A stretch of DNA of 64,000 nucleotides from Endothia cerciana (taxonomy: Eukaryota > Ascomycota > Sordariomycetes > Diaporthales > Cryphonectriaceae): positions 248,001-312,000 of the forward strand of contig JALRMH010000034.1 of NCBI GenBank assembly GCA_026119935.1, given 5' to 3'. Positions 29,943 through 42,794 of the stretch are shown here, piece after piece. The notes under the pieces are model-generated. The model saw only the letters and a list, made by a program, of their open reading frames with translations. It had not been told where the DNA came from and did not search any database. The translations under genes and the position numbers were made by a program. How positions within the stretch are numbered: the first letter of the stretch is position 1; every line of letters begins with the position of its first letter.

Positions 29943-31056
29943 AGTTGCTGCTGGTCGATCCCTGCCTCTTTGTCTTGCACTTCTGGTGGAGCAGGTGGCC
30001 GTTTCGTGCTGTGGTCCTGGTGAACTCCGCACCGCAATCCGGGCAGCTGGCCTTAGCAGCTTGACCAGACTTTTCGCGCTGATGGCGGAGGAGGTTGCTG
30101 AACGTCGAGAACTGGCGGCCGTTGCAGCCGTGTTCCCAGCATTGAGGCTTGGGCCTGCTCTGAACGACCCGAACAGCTGATGGGCCATCACCGTGGTGGT
30201 GTGGTGCGCCGCCGGCCTGCATCATGGACGGCATAGAGTACATCATCTGTGGCTCGTGAGACATAGGTCTGCTACTGAGATTAGTCGCTGGGGCCTTGAA
30301 GGTTACATCTATGTTTTGCTGTGATCACTTACCCGTAATGCGACGAGACGCTGGAGCTAGAGGAGGGAGTGTATGGGTACTCCGGCAGATACGCTGGTGG
30401 TGGTTGATAAGGACTGGGGAAGACCGTCGAAGTCGAAGATGGCAGAGGCGGCGAGTGGAGCGGCAGCGAGTTGGACGATGGCAGCGGGGGAGAGTAAGGA
30501 GGCAGCACTAGCTGTGGTGCGAGAGTCGTGGGCTCAGTGAGCAGGGAGAGATCGGAGGGGGCGGTGGTGTAGACGGGCATGCTGGGCAAGCTGCTAGTGC
30601 CGGTCGTGTAGTCACCGTTGGCCGAGTGAGGTGGTGATGCCATCTCGTAGTGACCGCCCTGTGAAGAATGGCTCTCGGCCCTGCGTAGACGTGCTGAGAG
30701 CTTGGAGTCGCGGCGGGCCTGGTCTCGCTGCCTCTTGAGCTCACGCTGCTCCGGTGTCATCCTAGGCGGGCTGTTGGTCATGGAGCGCGGTTGAGGTGGA
30801 GGGCTGAGGCTGGATTCCGACGCGTAAGATCCGAGATCCTGGCCGGCGAAAGTGTTGTGAGTGGGCTCGAGGACAACGTCTGTTCTGGTCAGATACGAAG
30901 AAGAAAAAGAGGCGACGAAAGAAAAAAAACAACCAAAAAGGTTCAGATGCGGTCAGGCTGACGGTGCGTGCACATACCAGGCCAAGCAAAGGAAGTTCGG
31001 CCACCCATGTTGAAGTGGTTGAAACCAGGGTCGTATTGGAGAGCAGCAGCACTCAT
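29941..31056 (-). CDS. C2H2-type zinc-finger transcription factor, exons 30978..31056, 30333..30879, 29941..30268
   Basis: A 317-residue putative nuclear regulator. Exon 1 gives MSAAALQYDPGFNHFNMGGR; intron 1 (30880-30977) joins AWP to DVVLEPTHNTFAG. A charged basic block (TPEQRELKRQRDQARRDSK) lies at about 65-90, followed by a Pro/Ser-rich region with SPPLPSSNSLPLHSPPLPSS repeats. Intron 2 has GTAAGT and a tandem acceptor TAGCAG, so 30268 or 30271 can begin exon 3, adding or omitting one Arg. Two zinc-binding modules end the protein: C252-x4-C257-x13-H271, with no obvious fourth ligand, and C284-x2-C287-x12-H300 followed by H303/C306. It is isolated in a gene desert with an AC/GT repeat about 95 bp upstream of the ATG. 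DNA-binding role is inferred; the target is unknown. Confidence 0.85.
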
Positions 31057-31149
31057 AGTTGCTGATTTTGAGATTGACAACTGAGAGGTAGATAGATGAC
31101 GATAGCGACGATGAGTGGTGGTAGTAGTAGTCCGTGAGGATTGTACTCG

Positions 31150-31158
31150 TGTGTGTGT

Positions 31159-31209
<51 letters not shown>

Positions 31210-31214
31210 TGTGT
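31150..31214. repeat. (GT)n microsatellite in the C2H2 gene leader/promoter
   Basis: About 30 GT units with a few interruptions, starting about 95 bp upstream of the start codon; on the gene strand it reads (AC)n. Confidence 0.9.
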
Positions 31215-31467
31215 ATAAGTGAAGTAGGTTGAGGTGCGTGACGGTGCAGAAGACTAGTCGTCGTTGTATAGAAGAATATGTAAGACTGGTGACTGAAGTC
31301 AGGAGTTGGGAGTTGATGAGCCAGAAGGCGAGGTTGAAGTCGGGGAAGAGGAGTGGGTGTTGATATATGTTGAAGCTGAAGAGTCGAGCGCAGGGCAGAG
31401 GGGTATTGGTTCGGGGTGGGAGCGGGCTCAGGGTGTACTATGTATTGTGGTACCTATGTACCAAACA

Positions 31468-31478
31468 GGGGGGGGGGG
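31468..31478 (+). repeat. Poly-G tract
   Basis: About 11 consecutive G, 25 bp after a copy of the GTACTATGTA motif. Confidence 0.8.
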
Positions 31479-31613
31479 CCGGCCACTCGTCTCTTGTTGG
31501 TACTAAGTAGTAGTGGAGCCACTGCCGCCAGTCCTCGCTCTGGTATCCGGGGTCTCTCTGGTCGTCCCTCGACCCTGATCCACACCCACGTTCCAATTCG
31601 AACCGTCTAGTCC

Positions 31614-31626
31614 GGGGGGGGGGGGG
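31614..31626 (+). repeat. Poly-G tract
   Basis: About 13 consecutive G in non-coding DNA. Confidence 0.8.
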
Positions 31627-32478
31627 AGGGCAAAAGCAGATGAAAGAGGAAACAAGCGACAAGACGATCAACAAACCGTCGAGAGACGGCAAAAAGCACG
31701 ACCGGGGTGACCAGCTCGATGGACAGGCCGTTGAAGGGCCGGGCCCTGGTTTGTTGCTCGCACCACGATGTTCTTCCGTTGGCTTATGCCGGCGTGTCCA
31801 GCTGTGGTGGACCTTATTGCGTTGTCGTCGACTGTGAGCACGGACAAGGCAGCAGAGTGAGTGATGACAAGAATAGCAGCAAGATCGTGGGGCAGAGGCG
31901 ATCAGGGCTGGTGCTCAGCCAGTTTAGCTTAGGCTCCCGAAACGTTGATAAGGTACGGATGGGGATGGAGGTAAAATTGACCGTGCAAGGCCTGGGAATG
32001 GCGGAAGGGAGAGCGCTCGGTATCTCAGCCTCACAAGAGAGGGTCCGCCATCAGAGCAGCAGGTCTGCTGGGGATCCCAAACGCAGTGGCCGCACCCCAC
32101 CGGCAGCGAGGGCTAGCGATGCCCAGAGACGAGATGAATTGGGCAAACGGGGGAAGTATACCAGTACGCATGTACCTCGCCGGCCCTGCACAGTGTCGCA
32201 GACAGAGCACATGGCAGGGAGCGGGGGACCCTAGTCCAAGCCATACCCCGGTTAGGACCCCTGTCTGTACCATAGCTGCATGGATCTGAGGGCCTCATAC
32301 CATGTACATAGTAACCACAGTACGTACCCGGTGGACAAAGTAGCCCATTTGCCTGGATGGCAGGGGGACGGCAGCGGCAAGGCACTGTACCGGGACGGGG
32401 GCCTGGCGATCGAGCAGGGGAAGATGGCGAGCAAGAGACGACAAGGGTGAAGAGGCAGGGGAGACGGCGTGTGAGTGA

Positions 32479-32481
<3 letters not shown>

Positions 32482-32528
<47 letters not shown>
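32482..32528. repeat. (GT)n microsatellite
   Basis: More than 20 GT units preceded by GTGAGTGAGTGA. Confidence 0.9.
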
Positions 32529-32531
<3 letters not shown>

Positions 32532-32638
32532 GGCAAGGCAGGCAGGCAGACAGACAGGAGGCAGACACGATACAGACGGTCCTGTTCTGAGATGTATCAT
32601 GGCAGTCCATGAGGGAGGACCGGGGAGTCGAGAGAAGA

Positions 32639-32652
32639 GGGGGGGGGGGGGG
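32639..32652 (+). repeat. Poly-G tract
   Basis: About 14 consecutive G. Confidence 0.8.
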
Positions 32653-33708
32653 CTTGCAAGCAAGTAGCCAGGTGCTCATGTACCATAGTATTTCGTACCT
32701 TCGTGTAACGGGGGCAGCCCACGCAGGACTTTGCTCGGTGCCCACCGCCAACCATCCACCCACCGCTGTTGCCGACCTGGCAAGTACTGTACAGTACAGG
32801 TGTGGACTGCTGGCAGCAGAGGTGTGGACCTGCGTGTCCCCTCTCTCCACTGGGCGACGACAAAAGGACGCTGGGGTGGAACGGGCGGCCAGGACCAGGA
32901 CCAGGGCCCCGTTTTGCAGAACCCAGGACTTAGGGTCGGTGGGTACATAGTCCCACTGGGGTACTCACTCAGACCTGGTAGGCACCCATCAAGGCCACTG
33001 TAGGCCAAACGATCGTGGTCGCAGCGAGTGAGGGTTGGGTGCGCATTATGCGCTATGCGACGAGACACAGAGTGACCGAAGCGCGGTGGTCGTCGATCTT
33101 GTGGCCTGCATCACACACATCCTGTGCTATGAAGTACCAAGGTAGGTGTTGCAATTTCCGGCCCGCCCTTTCTGGGCTTGTTTCCAGAGACAGTGCCCAG
33201 CCGGAGGCCGGAGGGTTTACACCGATACTCATGCTCAGTGGTGGCACAAGCACAGCACAAGGAGACGAGACCGGACGTTGGCGGCACAGTCATCCGCCAC
33301 GGCAACGAGGGACGGTCAGATCGAGGTGAGGCGAGTCGAGGCGAGTCGCTCCGGGCAGATGATGGCTGACTGACACTCCCAAGTGATGTCATGTGAGGAC
33401 GGGTGGCAGGTTCAGGGCTAGGGCCTCACCTGCACTGCCAGGACAGGAATCGACCCTGCTTCTCCTGGCCTGCCCATCGATCGATCGTCTTTTGAGTCCT
33501 GCCTCCTTGTGCCCCAGATGCCTGTGCGACCCTGACGCTAGCCCACCAAGCGAGGGCGAGGCCTGAGATCATAGGCCTCGTCCGGACTAGGGAGAGAAGG
33601 AAGCCTGCGCGTGCCTCTCGTGATCAGAGACAGCCCTAGGGTCAACTGCTGAGAGTCAAAAATAGGTCCAGCAGAGGCAAGGCAAGGCTGGGAGAGCGTG
33701 ACGGGTTC

Positions 33709-33721
33709 GGGGGGGGGGGGG
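33709..33721 (+). repeat. Poly-G tract
   Basis: About 13 consecutive G followed by TGTGT. Confidence 0.8.
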
Positions 33722-36560
33722 TGTGTTTCCGGTGGGATCCAAGCCATGGTGAGGGCCAGGCATCGATATTTCCCACAATCTGTTTGGTCCATGTTGAAAC
33801 CGGTGCACGGGCTGTGGGACCCAAGAGCGTACTACCAGTAGGCAGTTAGCATAGTACCACAGTACTATGTATGGTACTATAGTCTACGACCGGAGCACAT
33901 CAGGGTGGCTGTGGGGAAGGCTGGGAGGGCAAGTACCGCTAGGGCGACGGTCCGTAGCTGAAGGGGATCCCTGCCATCAACGCTATGCCCCGTCTTGTAC
34001 TTGTTTATCCCCGTCGTCTTGTGCCGTCTAGTCGGTACTCGCCGCAGCGTGGGAGACAAGAGTACCCGCGCCTGTTCCTTCACGAGCGGTCGCCCAAGCC
34101 GGCCCTTCAGGACTGCCCTATGGACTGATAGACGCCGTGGCCAGGGTGCCATATCGCCTCAGGCCGGCAGCTGCCCTGTCGACGGCAGAAGACATCGGTT
34201 TCAGCATATACACCCCCCAGGGACTAGGCTTTTACTGGTGCCACCGCCCTATGTCCCTGTCGGCGTCTGTGGTACACCCAACCTGAGCATGGCACTTGAT
34301 ATTACTTTGTAAGCACAGTCTGGCCTGTGGTCTCTGCGTCGGGATATTGGGCTGTGAAATGAAAAGGGTCAGTACCAACAAGGTTCTCGAAAGACGTACA
34401 GCTTATAAGATGGAATGGTATTTACCCACTTGACCATGCCCAAAGCAGATGCTGTACTATGTATGGTACCATGGTATAGACACATGCTGTCCATCCCCGA
34501 TCACCACCACCGGGCGGATACTATGTAGACAAGTACCTGCACGCGGTGGGCGGAATGAGACGAGCTGAGACACCGGCTGCGGCTAAGGGGCAAAATAAAT
34601 CCTCACCACGATGTTCTATACTGAGTACACCGCGTACTTCAGTCAGGGCCAGGGGCGAGATGATATGCCAGATCAGGTACAGCAGGCGTAATGTGGTATG
34701 GCATGACAGATGCACCTAGGGAAGCATTCAGACACAGCGAGGGATCTCTCTGCCGGGGTCGTGATCTTATCGCTGACAAGATGCGCCGTATCCGGATCGG
34801 TGCATGGCGTGTGCAACCTCTGAAGCTCGAACCGGTCGGGCAGGTGGATAACGGGGAGGAGGGGGTCCGAATCTGGACAGGAGTTGCGCCGACCTGCCTC
34901 TGTCCTGCGGGAGGAGCCATCAGAGGATGACCTCTCGGCACTTACTGTGCTAATCTAAGATGTGTGCAGCGATCCCGCATCCCTTTCTCTCCCCATGGGC
35001 TCCGGTCCAGCTGTCGGTCCCGAGCCTCCACCACCCAAGGCCGCCATCCCGTGTGGGAGCCACTTCCCCGTCCACGCACGCCCTACATGGTGTATACTAT
35101 ACTATGTACATGCCCTGCATCTGCAACGTTCCAGGTGTGAGCCACGTGGTGCGTGAGGGGAGTGCTCGTGGTAAAGCATCGGGCCTCTGGATCGGGAGCA
35201 GAGACAAGGCCGTCGGCGGTCTGGACTGCTTGAAGTCGAGCGCACGGCGGGAACAGGGCACGGCAAAAATCATACGCAGCGGGGATCGAGTAGCTGCTGG
35301 CTGCTGGCCTCGATGGGAAGAGTTGACATCACCCTGGCCTGGGCATTCGAGGACGGCCGACAGGCCCTCGAGGACGACAGGGCCTAGTCCCTCCGCACAG
35401 CAGCATCTTGATATATCTCGCAGGCCCAAGGCCGCTGCCCCGTGGGGTGCTGCCATGGTGCTTTCGGTTGGGAGCAGGGGGGCTTGTGTCAAACCGCCCT
35501 CCTGGGACTGGGGCTGTACAGGACAGCAGCTTGTGATACCCCCGCACGCGTGAACTGTCGCATAACTGCCTCATTTCACCGCCTCACCGATTTCCATCCT
35601 TCCTGTCAGAGGGTTGAGGTCTCATGCACTGGTGTGGTTCATATCACATCACATCGAAAGTGTCTGGCATAGCCTCGGATCGCGCCCAATTTCATCGGAG
35701 CGGTTCGCGCTGGAGGCAGGACTCGGTGGGGCCGTCTTAGCAGCAACACGCCACCGCCCTGGTCGCCCACCATGATCGCCGTCGCCAGTCACAAGCACAT
35801 CAACATCGTCGTCATCATCCATCATCACCACCACCACCACCACCAGCCTTAGTGATTTCGATCTGACGCCCCCGGTGGGCTAAAGCCGCCGCTGCTGGGC
35901 CTGCAGTGGTCGCTGCGCCATAGTTCACTGGCAAAGACGAAGTCATCGCCCCATGCGGCGCGGGCTGTGCCCTTTCAGGCCGTCGCCTAATCTCATCCTG
36001 ACCCGCAACATAGCATGATCTGTTTGTGTTCTGTGGGTCCGCGACTGTAGCTCCCGCCGACCCCGAGCCTCACGCGGCACTGGTGATCTCGTCCGAGTGC
36101 ACGCTCGCCAGCCAGACCACCCGGCCGCGTGCCCACCACGTCTACCCAGTCTGCCGGTACCCCAGGCATCAACACGAGCTGGTCCTCGATGCGACGTGTG
36201 CAGGATATCTCTGTCGGAGCGCATCCAGGCAGGGCGTGCCATATCTCTCCGCCGGTAGCCCGACACATATTCAGAATGCTCAGCTCTGTCGATACTACCC
36301 ACCAGCAGCATTCAATCCCTGTCTCCCACGCACGGCCGCACCAGTGAGACCTCCCAGCCAGTTACCAGACCGTTGTGCTGGGCGCGCCTGACCTGCAGCT
36401 GAGATGAAACAGGCGGGGCACATTTCCCAATCAGCACGGTGGTAGAGGTGCCTGCATAGCCGAACAGGGCATGCTCGGGACCGTGTCTGCGCGCTCTATT
36501 CCCTGCCGGTATCTGCACAAGATGAGTTGACCGGGGGGAGGGCGCGGGCGCGGCTGGCGC

Positions 36561-36662
36561 TCTCTCTCTCTCTCTCTCTCTCTGTCTGTCTCTCTCTGTC
36601 TCTCTCTGTCTCTCTCTGTCTCTCTCTGTCTCTCTCTGTCTCTCTCTCTCTCTTTCTCTCAC
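36561..36662. repeat. CT-rich tandem repeat with a 10-bp period
   Basis: (CT)n passing into at least five tandem copies of the decamer CTCTCTCTGT. Entirely pyrimidine apart from the regularly spaced G. Confidence 0.9.
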
Positions 36663-38172
36663 TCATCTTGATCCCCTATCTCCGTCGGCACGAGAGGACC
36701 CGTGGGAGCGATTAGGTCCGCTCCCGCGTGGCATCTGTTCCTTTCCGCCGAACCCGCTGCCGGGATAGATCAAGCATCTTTGTCCCTTGTGACACCACGA
36801 ACACCTCAGATGACCGGCCTTAGCCGGACTAGGGGTGTCGTTTGCCCTAACATAAACCTACTCATCGCCGGCTAACACGGCGGTAACGTCAATCAAATGC
36901 TGACCATGTGTGAGCGAGGGAGGGAGGGAGGGGAGAGGCCGCTAGACTGCTTCTATAAGATCATATGCGGTCACAGCACTGTTGGTACACCAAAGTAGGC
37001 TCCCGGGACGTCATCTTGGCTCTGCTGGACGGTTCCTAACGCAATTTGAAGACGCTGCCCTCAAGCACCACCACTTGTCCTGCGAGGTGGTACCGAGAAT
37101 GGACCTGGCGGTGCGGGGTCCCTCTCGCAACCTCTGACCCTTGACCGGCAATTTTTGCAAAACCCAAGGCCCCTTACCAGCACGGGGTACAACAATAGCA
37201 GACCGGCTTCCGCTATCGCGCGCTCACCGAGTCATTTCGACATCACTGTCACAGATGATCATCGGTAGTTCTGAGGAGAGTGTGGCTTGGTGTGTTTGTT
37301 GACCAGGACCTGAAGACGCACTTCAAAGCAGCTGTCTCGGCCGTCAGCTCCGCGGCCTCCCACGATGAAGCCTGCCGGGGCACATCGCACTGCAACCCAC
37401 CTGCACGCCTGAGGTTTTGAAGACGGCGACAACCGGACGATAGCCTGCGCATCCAGCGTCACACTGTTATTGGGCACGGAAGACACGGACTGATCCTCCG
37501 GCCTCCCAGGGGACCGGGGGACCGGGGGACCACGAGGCAGTTCCCTCCACTTCCAGTGATGCGTACGGCGGTCGATGGTCCGCGGACAATCACTCAGGTG
37601 CGCCGGTACCACAGCGGGCGCGGCCTGATTCGACAGCTCTCCCCCACATGTTGTCATCGAAATAACCTCGCAAAGTTGTACCCTGTTGCGGCCTACAATG
37701 AGATTGCGCGAGGCGGCCGTCCTGCCGCACCCTTGAAGATGCACATGCGCTAGCTCGGTTCGAGAAAAAGCCTATTTATTTGTCGGTGGCTGTCGCCGGG
37801 GCAGTACCGCGCCGGGGCAAGCACCAGTTCTGCCGCCTGCTCCGTACATGGTACAAGGGCTTAGGGCTACTTTCGAGCAAGCTCGTGCCTTGTCTCGACC
37901 TGCTCTCAGTTCTCAGTCCGAACCGGACCCGAAGTGTCGCGAGTGGAGGCGGGTCCCGTCCGAGAAGATGCGGAGACCCTCGGACGACTGCGAGAAATCG
38001 CCAGATTGCGGATACTGTACGGCCAGCCTCATTTCAGAGCACCCTTGAATTTTGCCCGAAATCTGGCAGCCTAATGCCACCCACGATGGCTCACAACTCA
38101 GCCCGGTGTGGCTGATCGTTCGATGCCAACCTGCATCGGACCTCAAGGTGCGAGACAGTGTCGCATCGCGTC

Positions 38173-38192
38173 AGATGCAGATGCAGATGCAG
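38173..38192. repeat. Hexanucleotide repeat AGATGC
   Basis: Three and a third tandem copies of AGATGC in non-coding DNA. Confidence 0.8.
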
Positions 38193-38480
38193 CTACCTCG
38201 TGGGAGCTACGGCAACGCTGCCACGCAGGCTGACCCCCAAACAGAGCCCTTAGTGTATCACCACCCACCAGCACTTACCGCGAGGCAGATTGGAAATCTG
38301 GAGAGGGGCCAGGGGTCTGCCCGAGTCTCGTCGACGCAGTATTCCCGGGAGGGTTGGGGGGATCCCGGGGGCTGGGCAAGGGCTTGACCAGGGTTGACGG
38401 AGGATGAGGCGAGCCAGCCGACAGGCCGTAACTTGCAAACAGCGATCGGCAACCTTGTTATCGCCCGTTCGACACACTGT

Positions 38481-38494
38481 CCCCCCCCCCCCCC
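38481..38494 (+). repeat. Poly-C tract
   Basis: Fourteen consecutive C. Confidence 0.85.
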
Positions 38495-40008
38495 ACTGGC
38501 CAGAACTCAAAGTGGAAACGCGGTGGCGGCAATTCCTCCAAGATGACCATCTGCACATGCAGCTAACTTTCTGCACGCCTACGATCACTCCTCATCTCGC
38601 GCGGGGTCGTGGCGGGTCCTGTGAAGATAGCTTCAACTCCTGGGGGGCGGGGGGGGGCCGGGGGCGCCCGGCATCAGCCCTTACTGTCCGCTTGTCGATC
38701 ACAGCGATGAGACGAGATGCCTCCTGCTGCCATCATCCTTCCGGCTAGCGGTCCCTCCGGCGCCATCTCTCCCCCAGTGTGGTCCGCTCCATGATCTCAC
38801 CGCCGCCCATGAAGATTCACTATCCATCTCCTGGGCGCTGGTCCTCACAAGGTCCCTCCGGGATCTACTTCTTGCATGCAGTATGGGATACGCCATCAGG
38901 TCCGCCTAGGGCACGATACGCGTTAAGACCCTGATCTCTCAGCATTGTTGAGCACGCCATAAAGCGCAGATTCCCGATTGGCTTTAGGTCCAGACAAACA
39001 CCAGTCGACAGGTGCTACTTATATATACCATTAGGTTCAGATCACAAGGACCAGGCCGCCATGTAAGATCCCTGCATTGCTTGAGGATGCTACACCAACC
39101 CCTGCCGCGAGCGAGCCCGTCTGCCAGTCAAGCTCTACGACGGCAAGGCTGGCGCAGAAGACAGCCCGGTCTGACCCAGCTGCAGCGCGCTTGTCTGCAG
39201 ACCATCGTCAGCCGATTTAGCCGCGCACCGTTACACAGCCTTTGCACGCACACTTATCAATAGACCGACCTACGGACACTATCTTTAGACCGCCCACCAC
39301 ATCGCAGAGGTCTGAATTCCACTACGGCGTGATCGCCGAATCCATTGCACCAGTTCGATACTGTGGAGGGGCACTCTCGTCAAAGATGCCGCATTATCGG
39401 GCGTAGCGCATTGGCTGCTTTGACTAGAACGAACGCCTGGACGTTGATGTGACGATACAGGCATGGTGGAGATTGTCAGGCCCCCCGTTACTGGCCCGCA
39501 GGCTACTACAATACGGGGGATGTTATGTCTGATGCTGTACCTGGTATGCTACAGCAATGTGTCCTCGCGACCGCAGTGCCTTTTACATACTAGTAGTTGT
39601 GATAGCACAGAGCGCGGGGAGTGGGGGCTCGATGTTTTCCGAAGGCCCAGCTTGCCCGCGACTCGAAAGGCCCCTTCGCCCTGAACATCATCTGCCGGGA
39701 TCGCGCTGCGGGCCGGGGCGCTGTCGAGTCGCTCCAGAATGGATCCTCAAGGTGCCAAGCGAAACACGCTTCGGACGGCGACCACTGGCGTTCACGACAC
39801 CGGCAGGCGGCGGAGACTTCCACGAGTCACGTACGGACACCGCTACGGACACTAGCGGACGATCTCCCCAGGGCGACAACCGACATTGGCGCAAGTCCGG
39901 TGACCTGCAAGTGCAACGGCCTACTGCCATGGTACCCGAGTACTATAGCACGTACACGCTACTGGAAAAATGACAGCTCATGCTATTCTTAGTATCGACG
40001 GCTTTTGC

Positions 40009-40029
40009 GCGGGGTTTGCAAAACCCCGC
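40009..40029. repeat. Perfect 9-bp inverted repeat
   Basis: GCGGGGTTT and AAACCCCGC separated by GCA. It could form a GC-rich hairpin; no T-run follows directly and no gene ends here, so I do not call it a terminator. Confidence 0.8.
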
Positions 40030-41270
40030 TGAGTTCTTACCGAGCCTGGTTCGCGAGCCCAGGAAATGAGATGAACCGCCAAAACAAGAGCGACAGGCCG
40101 TCTCGAGGTCGGCTCGTTGCCAGTCCTGCAAGGTGGCCTGTACTGTTGGTTGTCGAGGGCGATTGATTCCTGACGGCGCGGCCGCCAGAAAGCCTGCCGA
40201 GCAGGCCCTGGCTCGCCGGCCGCAACACGTGGCGGCACAAGGCGACGTCGTCGGCACAGGAGTTGTGCGCTTACGAGCTAGCTCTCTTCGCATTCCAACC
40301 TCTCACGCTACACAGCCGTTCCACAAGGTGGCACGATGCTTATCTTCTTACGCCTGTGTAACCAAGCAGCTTACGCCCCAGCCGCTGGTGGTGTACGGGG
40401 CTGTGGACCATGCAGCAGCCTAGTCAATTTACCCTCTACGCAGGTCCCAGAACGGGGAAGGCCTTCGTCGGCCATCATATTACTCGCGGATTAGAACGCT
40501 GATTCGTTACGTCGCGCAGGGTATCCTCCTCCAGCTCGGTCCACTCTGACTCTATTTTCCTCGTCTTGTGGGGACGAAGTTCGAACCAGCCGTTCGACGG
40601 AACCACCGGCGGATTCAGAACCACCCTCGACGTTCGTGGCTAATCAACGCCCTGAAGGCGATTGCGTGTGTTACATAGTATGTACCTGCGTGAGGCATGT
40701 ACAGTACCTTCTTCCTCTTTTCCTGGGTAGCCCAAGGCTGATTTGGAATGTACTTAAGACAATGTTGCACCAACTGGGGCCTGCGGAACCCCCACCCCCC
40801 CTACCTTGCAGAGAACCCAGACAATTATTAGAGACGCCCTGCAACGCGAGACCTCCATGGGTCCGCACTGCACGGGCCAGACCAGGGGAGGGGAAATTGT
40901 TAGCGTCACCGACACGGCGTCACGAACTGCGCCCGAGTCCCTGCGCACGCCATCTCACAGCAAGGTGAAGTCTGGCGACGCAGCCGCCACTCCTGGACCA
41001 TAACGTGGGACTCACAGTTGCGGTGACGATGCATGCACACGATACCACGCGCGTAACATGGTAGGTAGATGCATCTTGCCCGTGACCCGTGTTGACGGTA
41101 GATAGTGCCCACCTGCATCATACTTACTGCACTGCACTGCTGGCACCGCGAAGGATCGTTGGCGTAGAGGGTCCTCCCGTCTGCCCGTCTGGGAGATGCG
41201 TGTCAAGCCCTACGGGGCTTTCTGCCGCCTCAGCCAAGCATGTGTGTGCGCACCACACGTTGCTGATCTT

Positions 41271-41286
41271 CCCCCCCCCCCCCCCC
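41271..41286 (+). repeat. Poly-C tract
   Basis: About 16 consecutive C, then TTCC. Confidence 0.85.
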
Positions 41287-42754
41287 TTCCATACTCGTGC
41301 AAAGGAAACACCAGATCGGCCAATGGTCGCCAACACCATCGTTCTGGGCGTCAGCAGCACAATCTCTCTCCCCTTCCTCGACCGCTGCAATCCTTTCCCG
41401 CTGTGCGGCGCCGCGCTAGATCTGGGGGGCATGCATGAATTTCGCCCGAGACACTTCGGGCGCCGTGCCGCACGGCACGGGTCCGGTATGGCTGCAGTCC
41501 TACTTCTTCTTTCGGACAGCGCGATGCGGTGTGATGCGGTGGCATTCGCTACGTAGGGCCGCGGATGTGCGGTGCCCATCCCGTGGAGGCATGGGGCTTC
41601 CAATCACTGCTGCGGCGGCGGCGGCGGTTTGCAGAGTAGCGGGACTTCTCTAATCTCTGCGGCGTTTTGGTTTGCACACAGGAAAGGCCAAAGACAGGGA
41701 ACCCTACGTGTCCGCATGCCGTGCAACGCCTGACCGACCTCTAGGCCACCCCCGACCCTGATCTACTATGTAGAGATGATTGGGTCAGGAACGATACTTC
41801 CGTACTTGATCGGGGATCCACGGCGGTCGCGAGAACGACAACACTCGTGGCAAGCGTGAACTCGCTCCAGCGCTCCCCTGGTGGGCTTGTCTTGTCGTCG
41901 ACCGGCTACATAATTGGTCAACAACAACACTACTCAGCGAGGCGAACCCGATGCCGGTCCCGTGATCCGACTGTTGCTGCTTAGGGGCTGGGCTTGACAA
42001 TCTTGTGTCCCTTTCGATCAGGGTCACTGGGCCCGTTTGTTGTCCTATGGTAAATGCGGTGGCATCATCGGCTCTTACGGAGCGCTTTCCAATCGCGGGA
42101 CCTCCACCACTTTTCTCCAGCATCGAATCGGCCTGAAAACAAACAAGATAAAATAAAAAATAAAAAAAATTGGGGCCCGTGGTGGAATCAGATCTCGGGT
42201 CTCGGAGTCGGGGAGATCCAAGAAGGGTTCAGCATCCTGCACAGATCTCAGTGGCTGACATCAACCGATGCGTAACAATCTGCCGGGTCCGAGATGGCCG
42301 CCGGAGGACACACTGGACGACAGATGGGCATTCCGTCCGAGGGACAACGGAAGTCGGTCTGTAGCGAGGACACTTATCGTGTCAGGTGCTGAGCTCTCTC
42401 GCCCTCGCCCCGAGGGGTACTCGCATGTATGGGGTGCCCATTCGCTTCGGGATGCAGAAGGACCTTGTACTTGACCTGTGACCCTCAACCGCTGCGACCA
42501 CCAGGAGCCGGAAACTATTCGAGGGCCTTGCGTCCAAGCCCGGGACATGCGGGCAGGGAGAATGCCCATGTGGCATGTGAGATTTCGAGCTGCGCGATTT
42601 GCTCTCGGCAGCCCCTCCATCATACGATTGGGGAGACTTGGCAGAGATTACCAACGGATTACAACATCACAAGTAGCCAAGGAGGGTGCGACGCGGCAGT
42701 CCTCCCCACAGACTGGAGCTGACAAGCAGGGCCCTCCCCACAGTCCTGAAGACA

Positions 42755-42794
42755 CCCCCCCCCTTTTTTTTTTCCTTCCTTTTTTTTTTCTTTC
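42755..42794. repeat. C-run/T-run tract
   Basis: About 9 C and 10 T, then CCTTCC and another T-run; resembles the first half of the C-T-G tracts at 26070 and 49731 without the G-run. Confidence 0.85.

Noticed and set aside
34960..35553. 197-codon plus-strand open frame
   Set aside because: No conserved composition; overlaps copies of the non-coding TACTATGTA motif.
36561..36662. Repeat arrays considered as CRISPR
   Set aside because: They are simple-sequence repeats without unique spacers in a eukaryotic genome.
40571..40600. AGTTCGAACC resembling a tRNA T loop
   Set aside because: No matching acceptor, D or anticodon arms within 90 bp.
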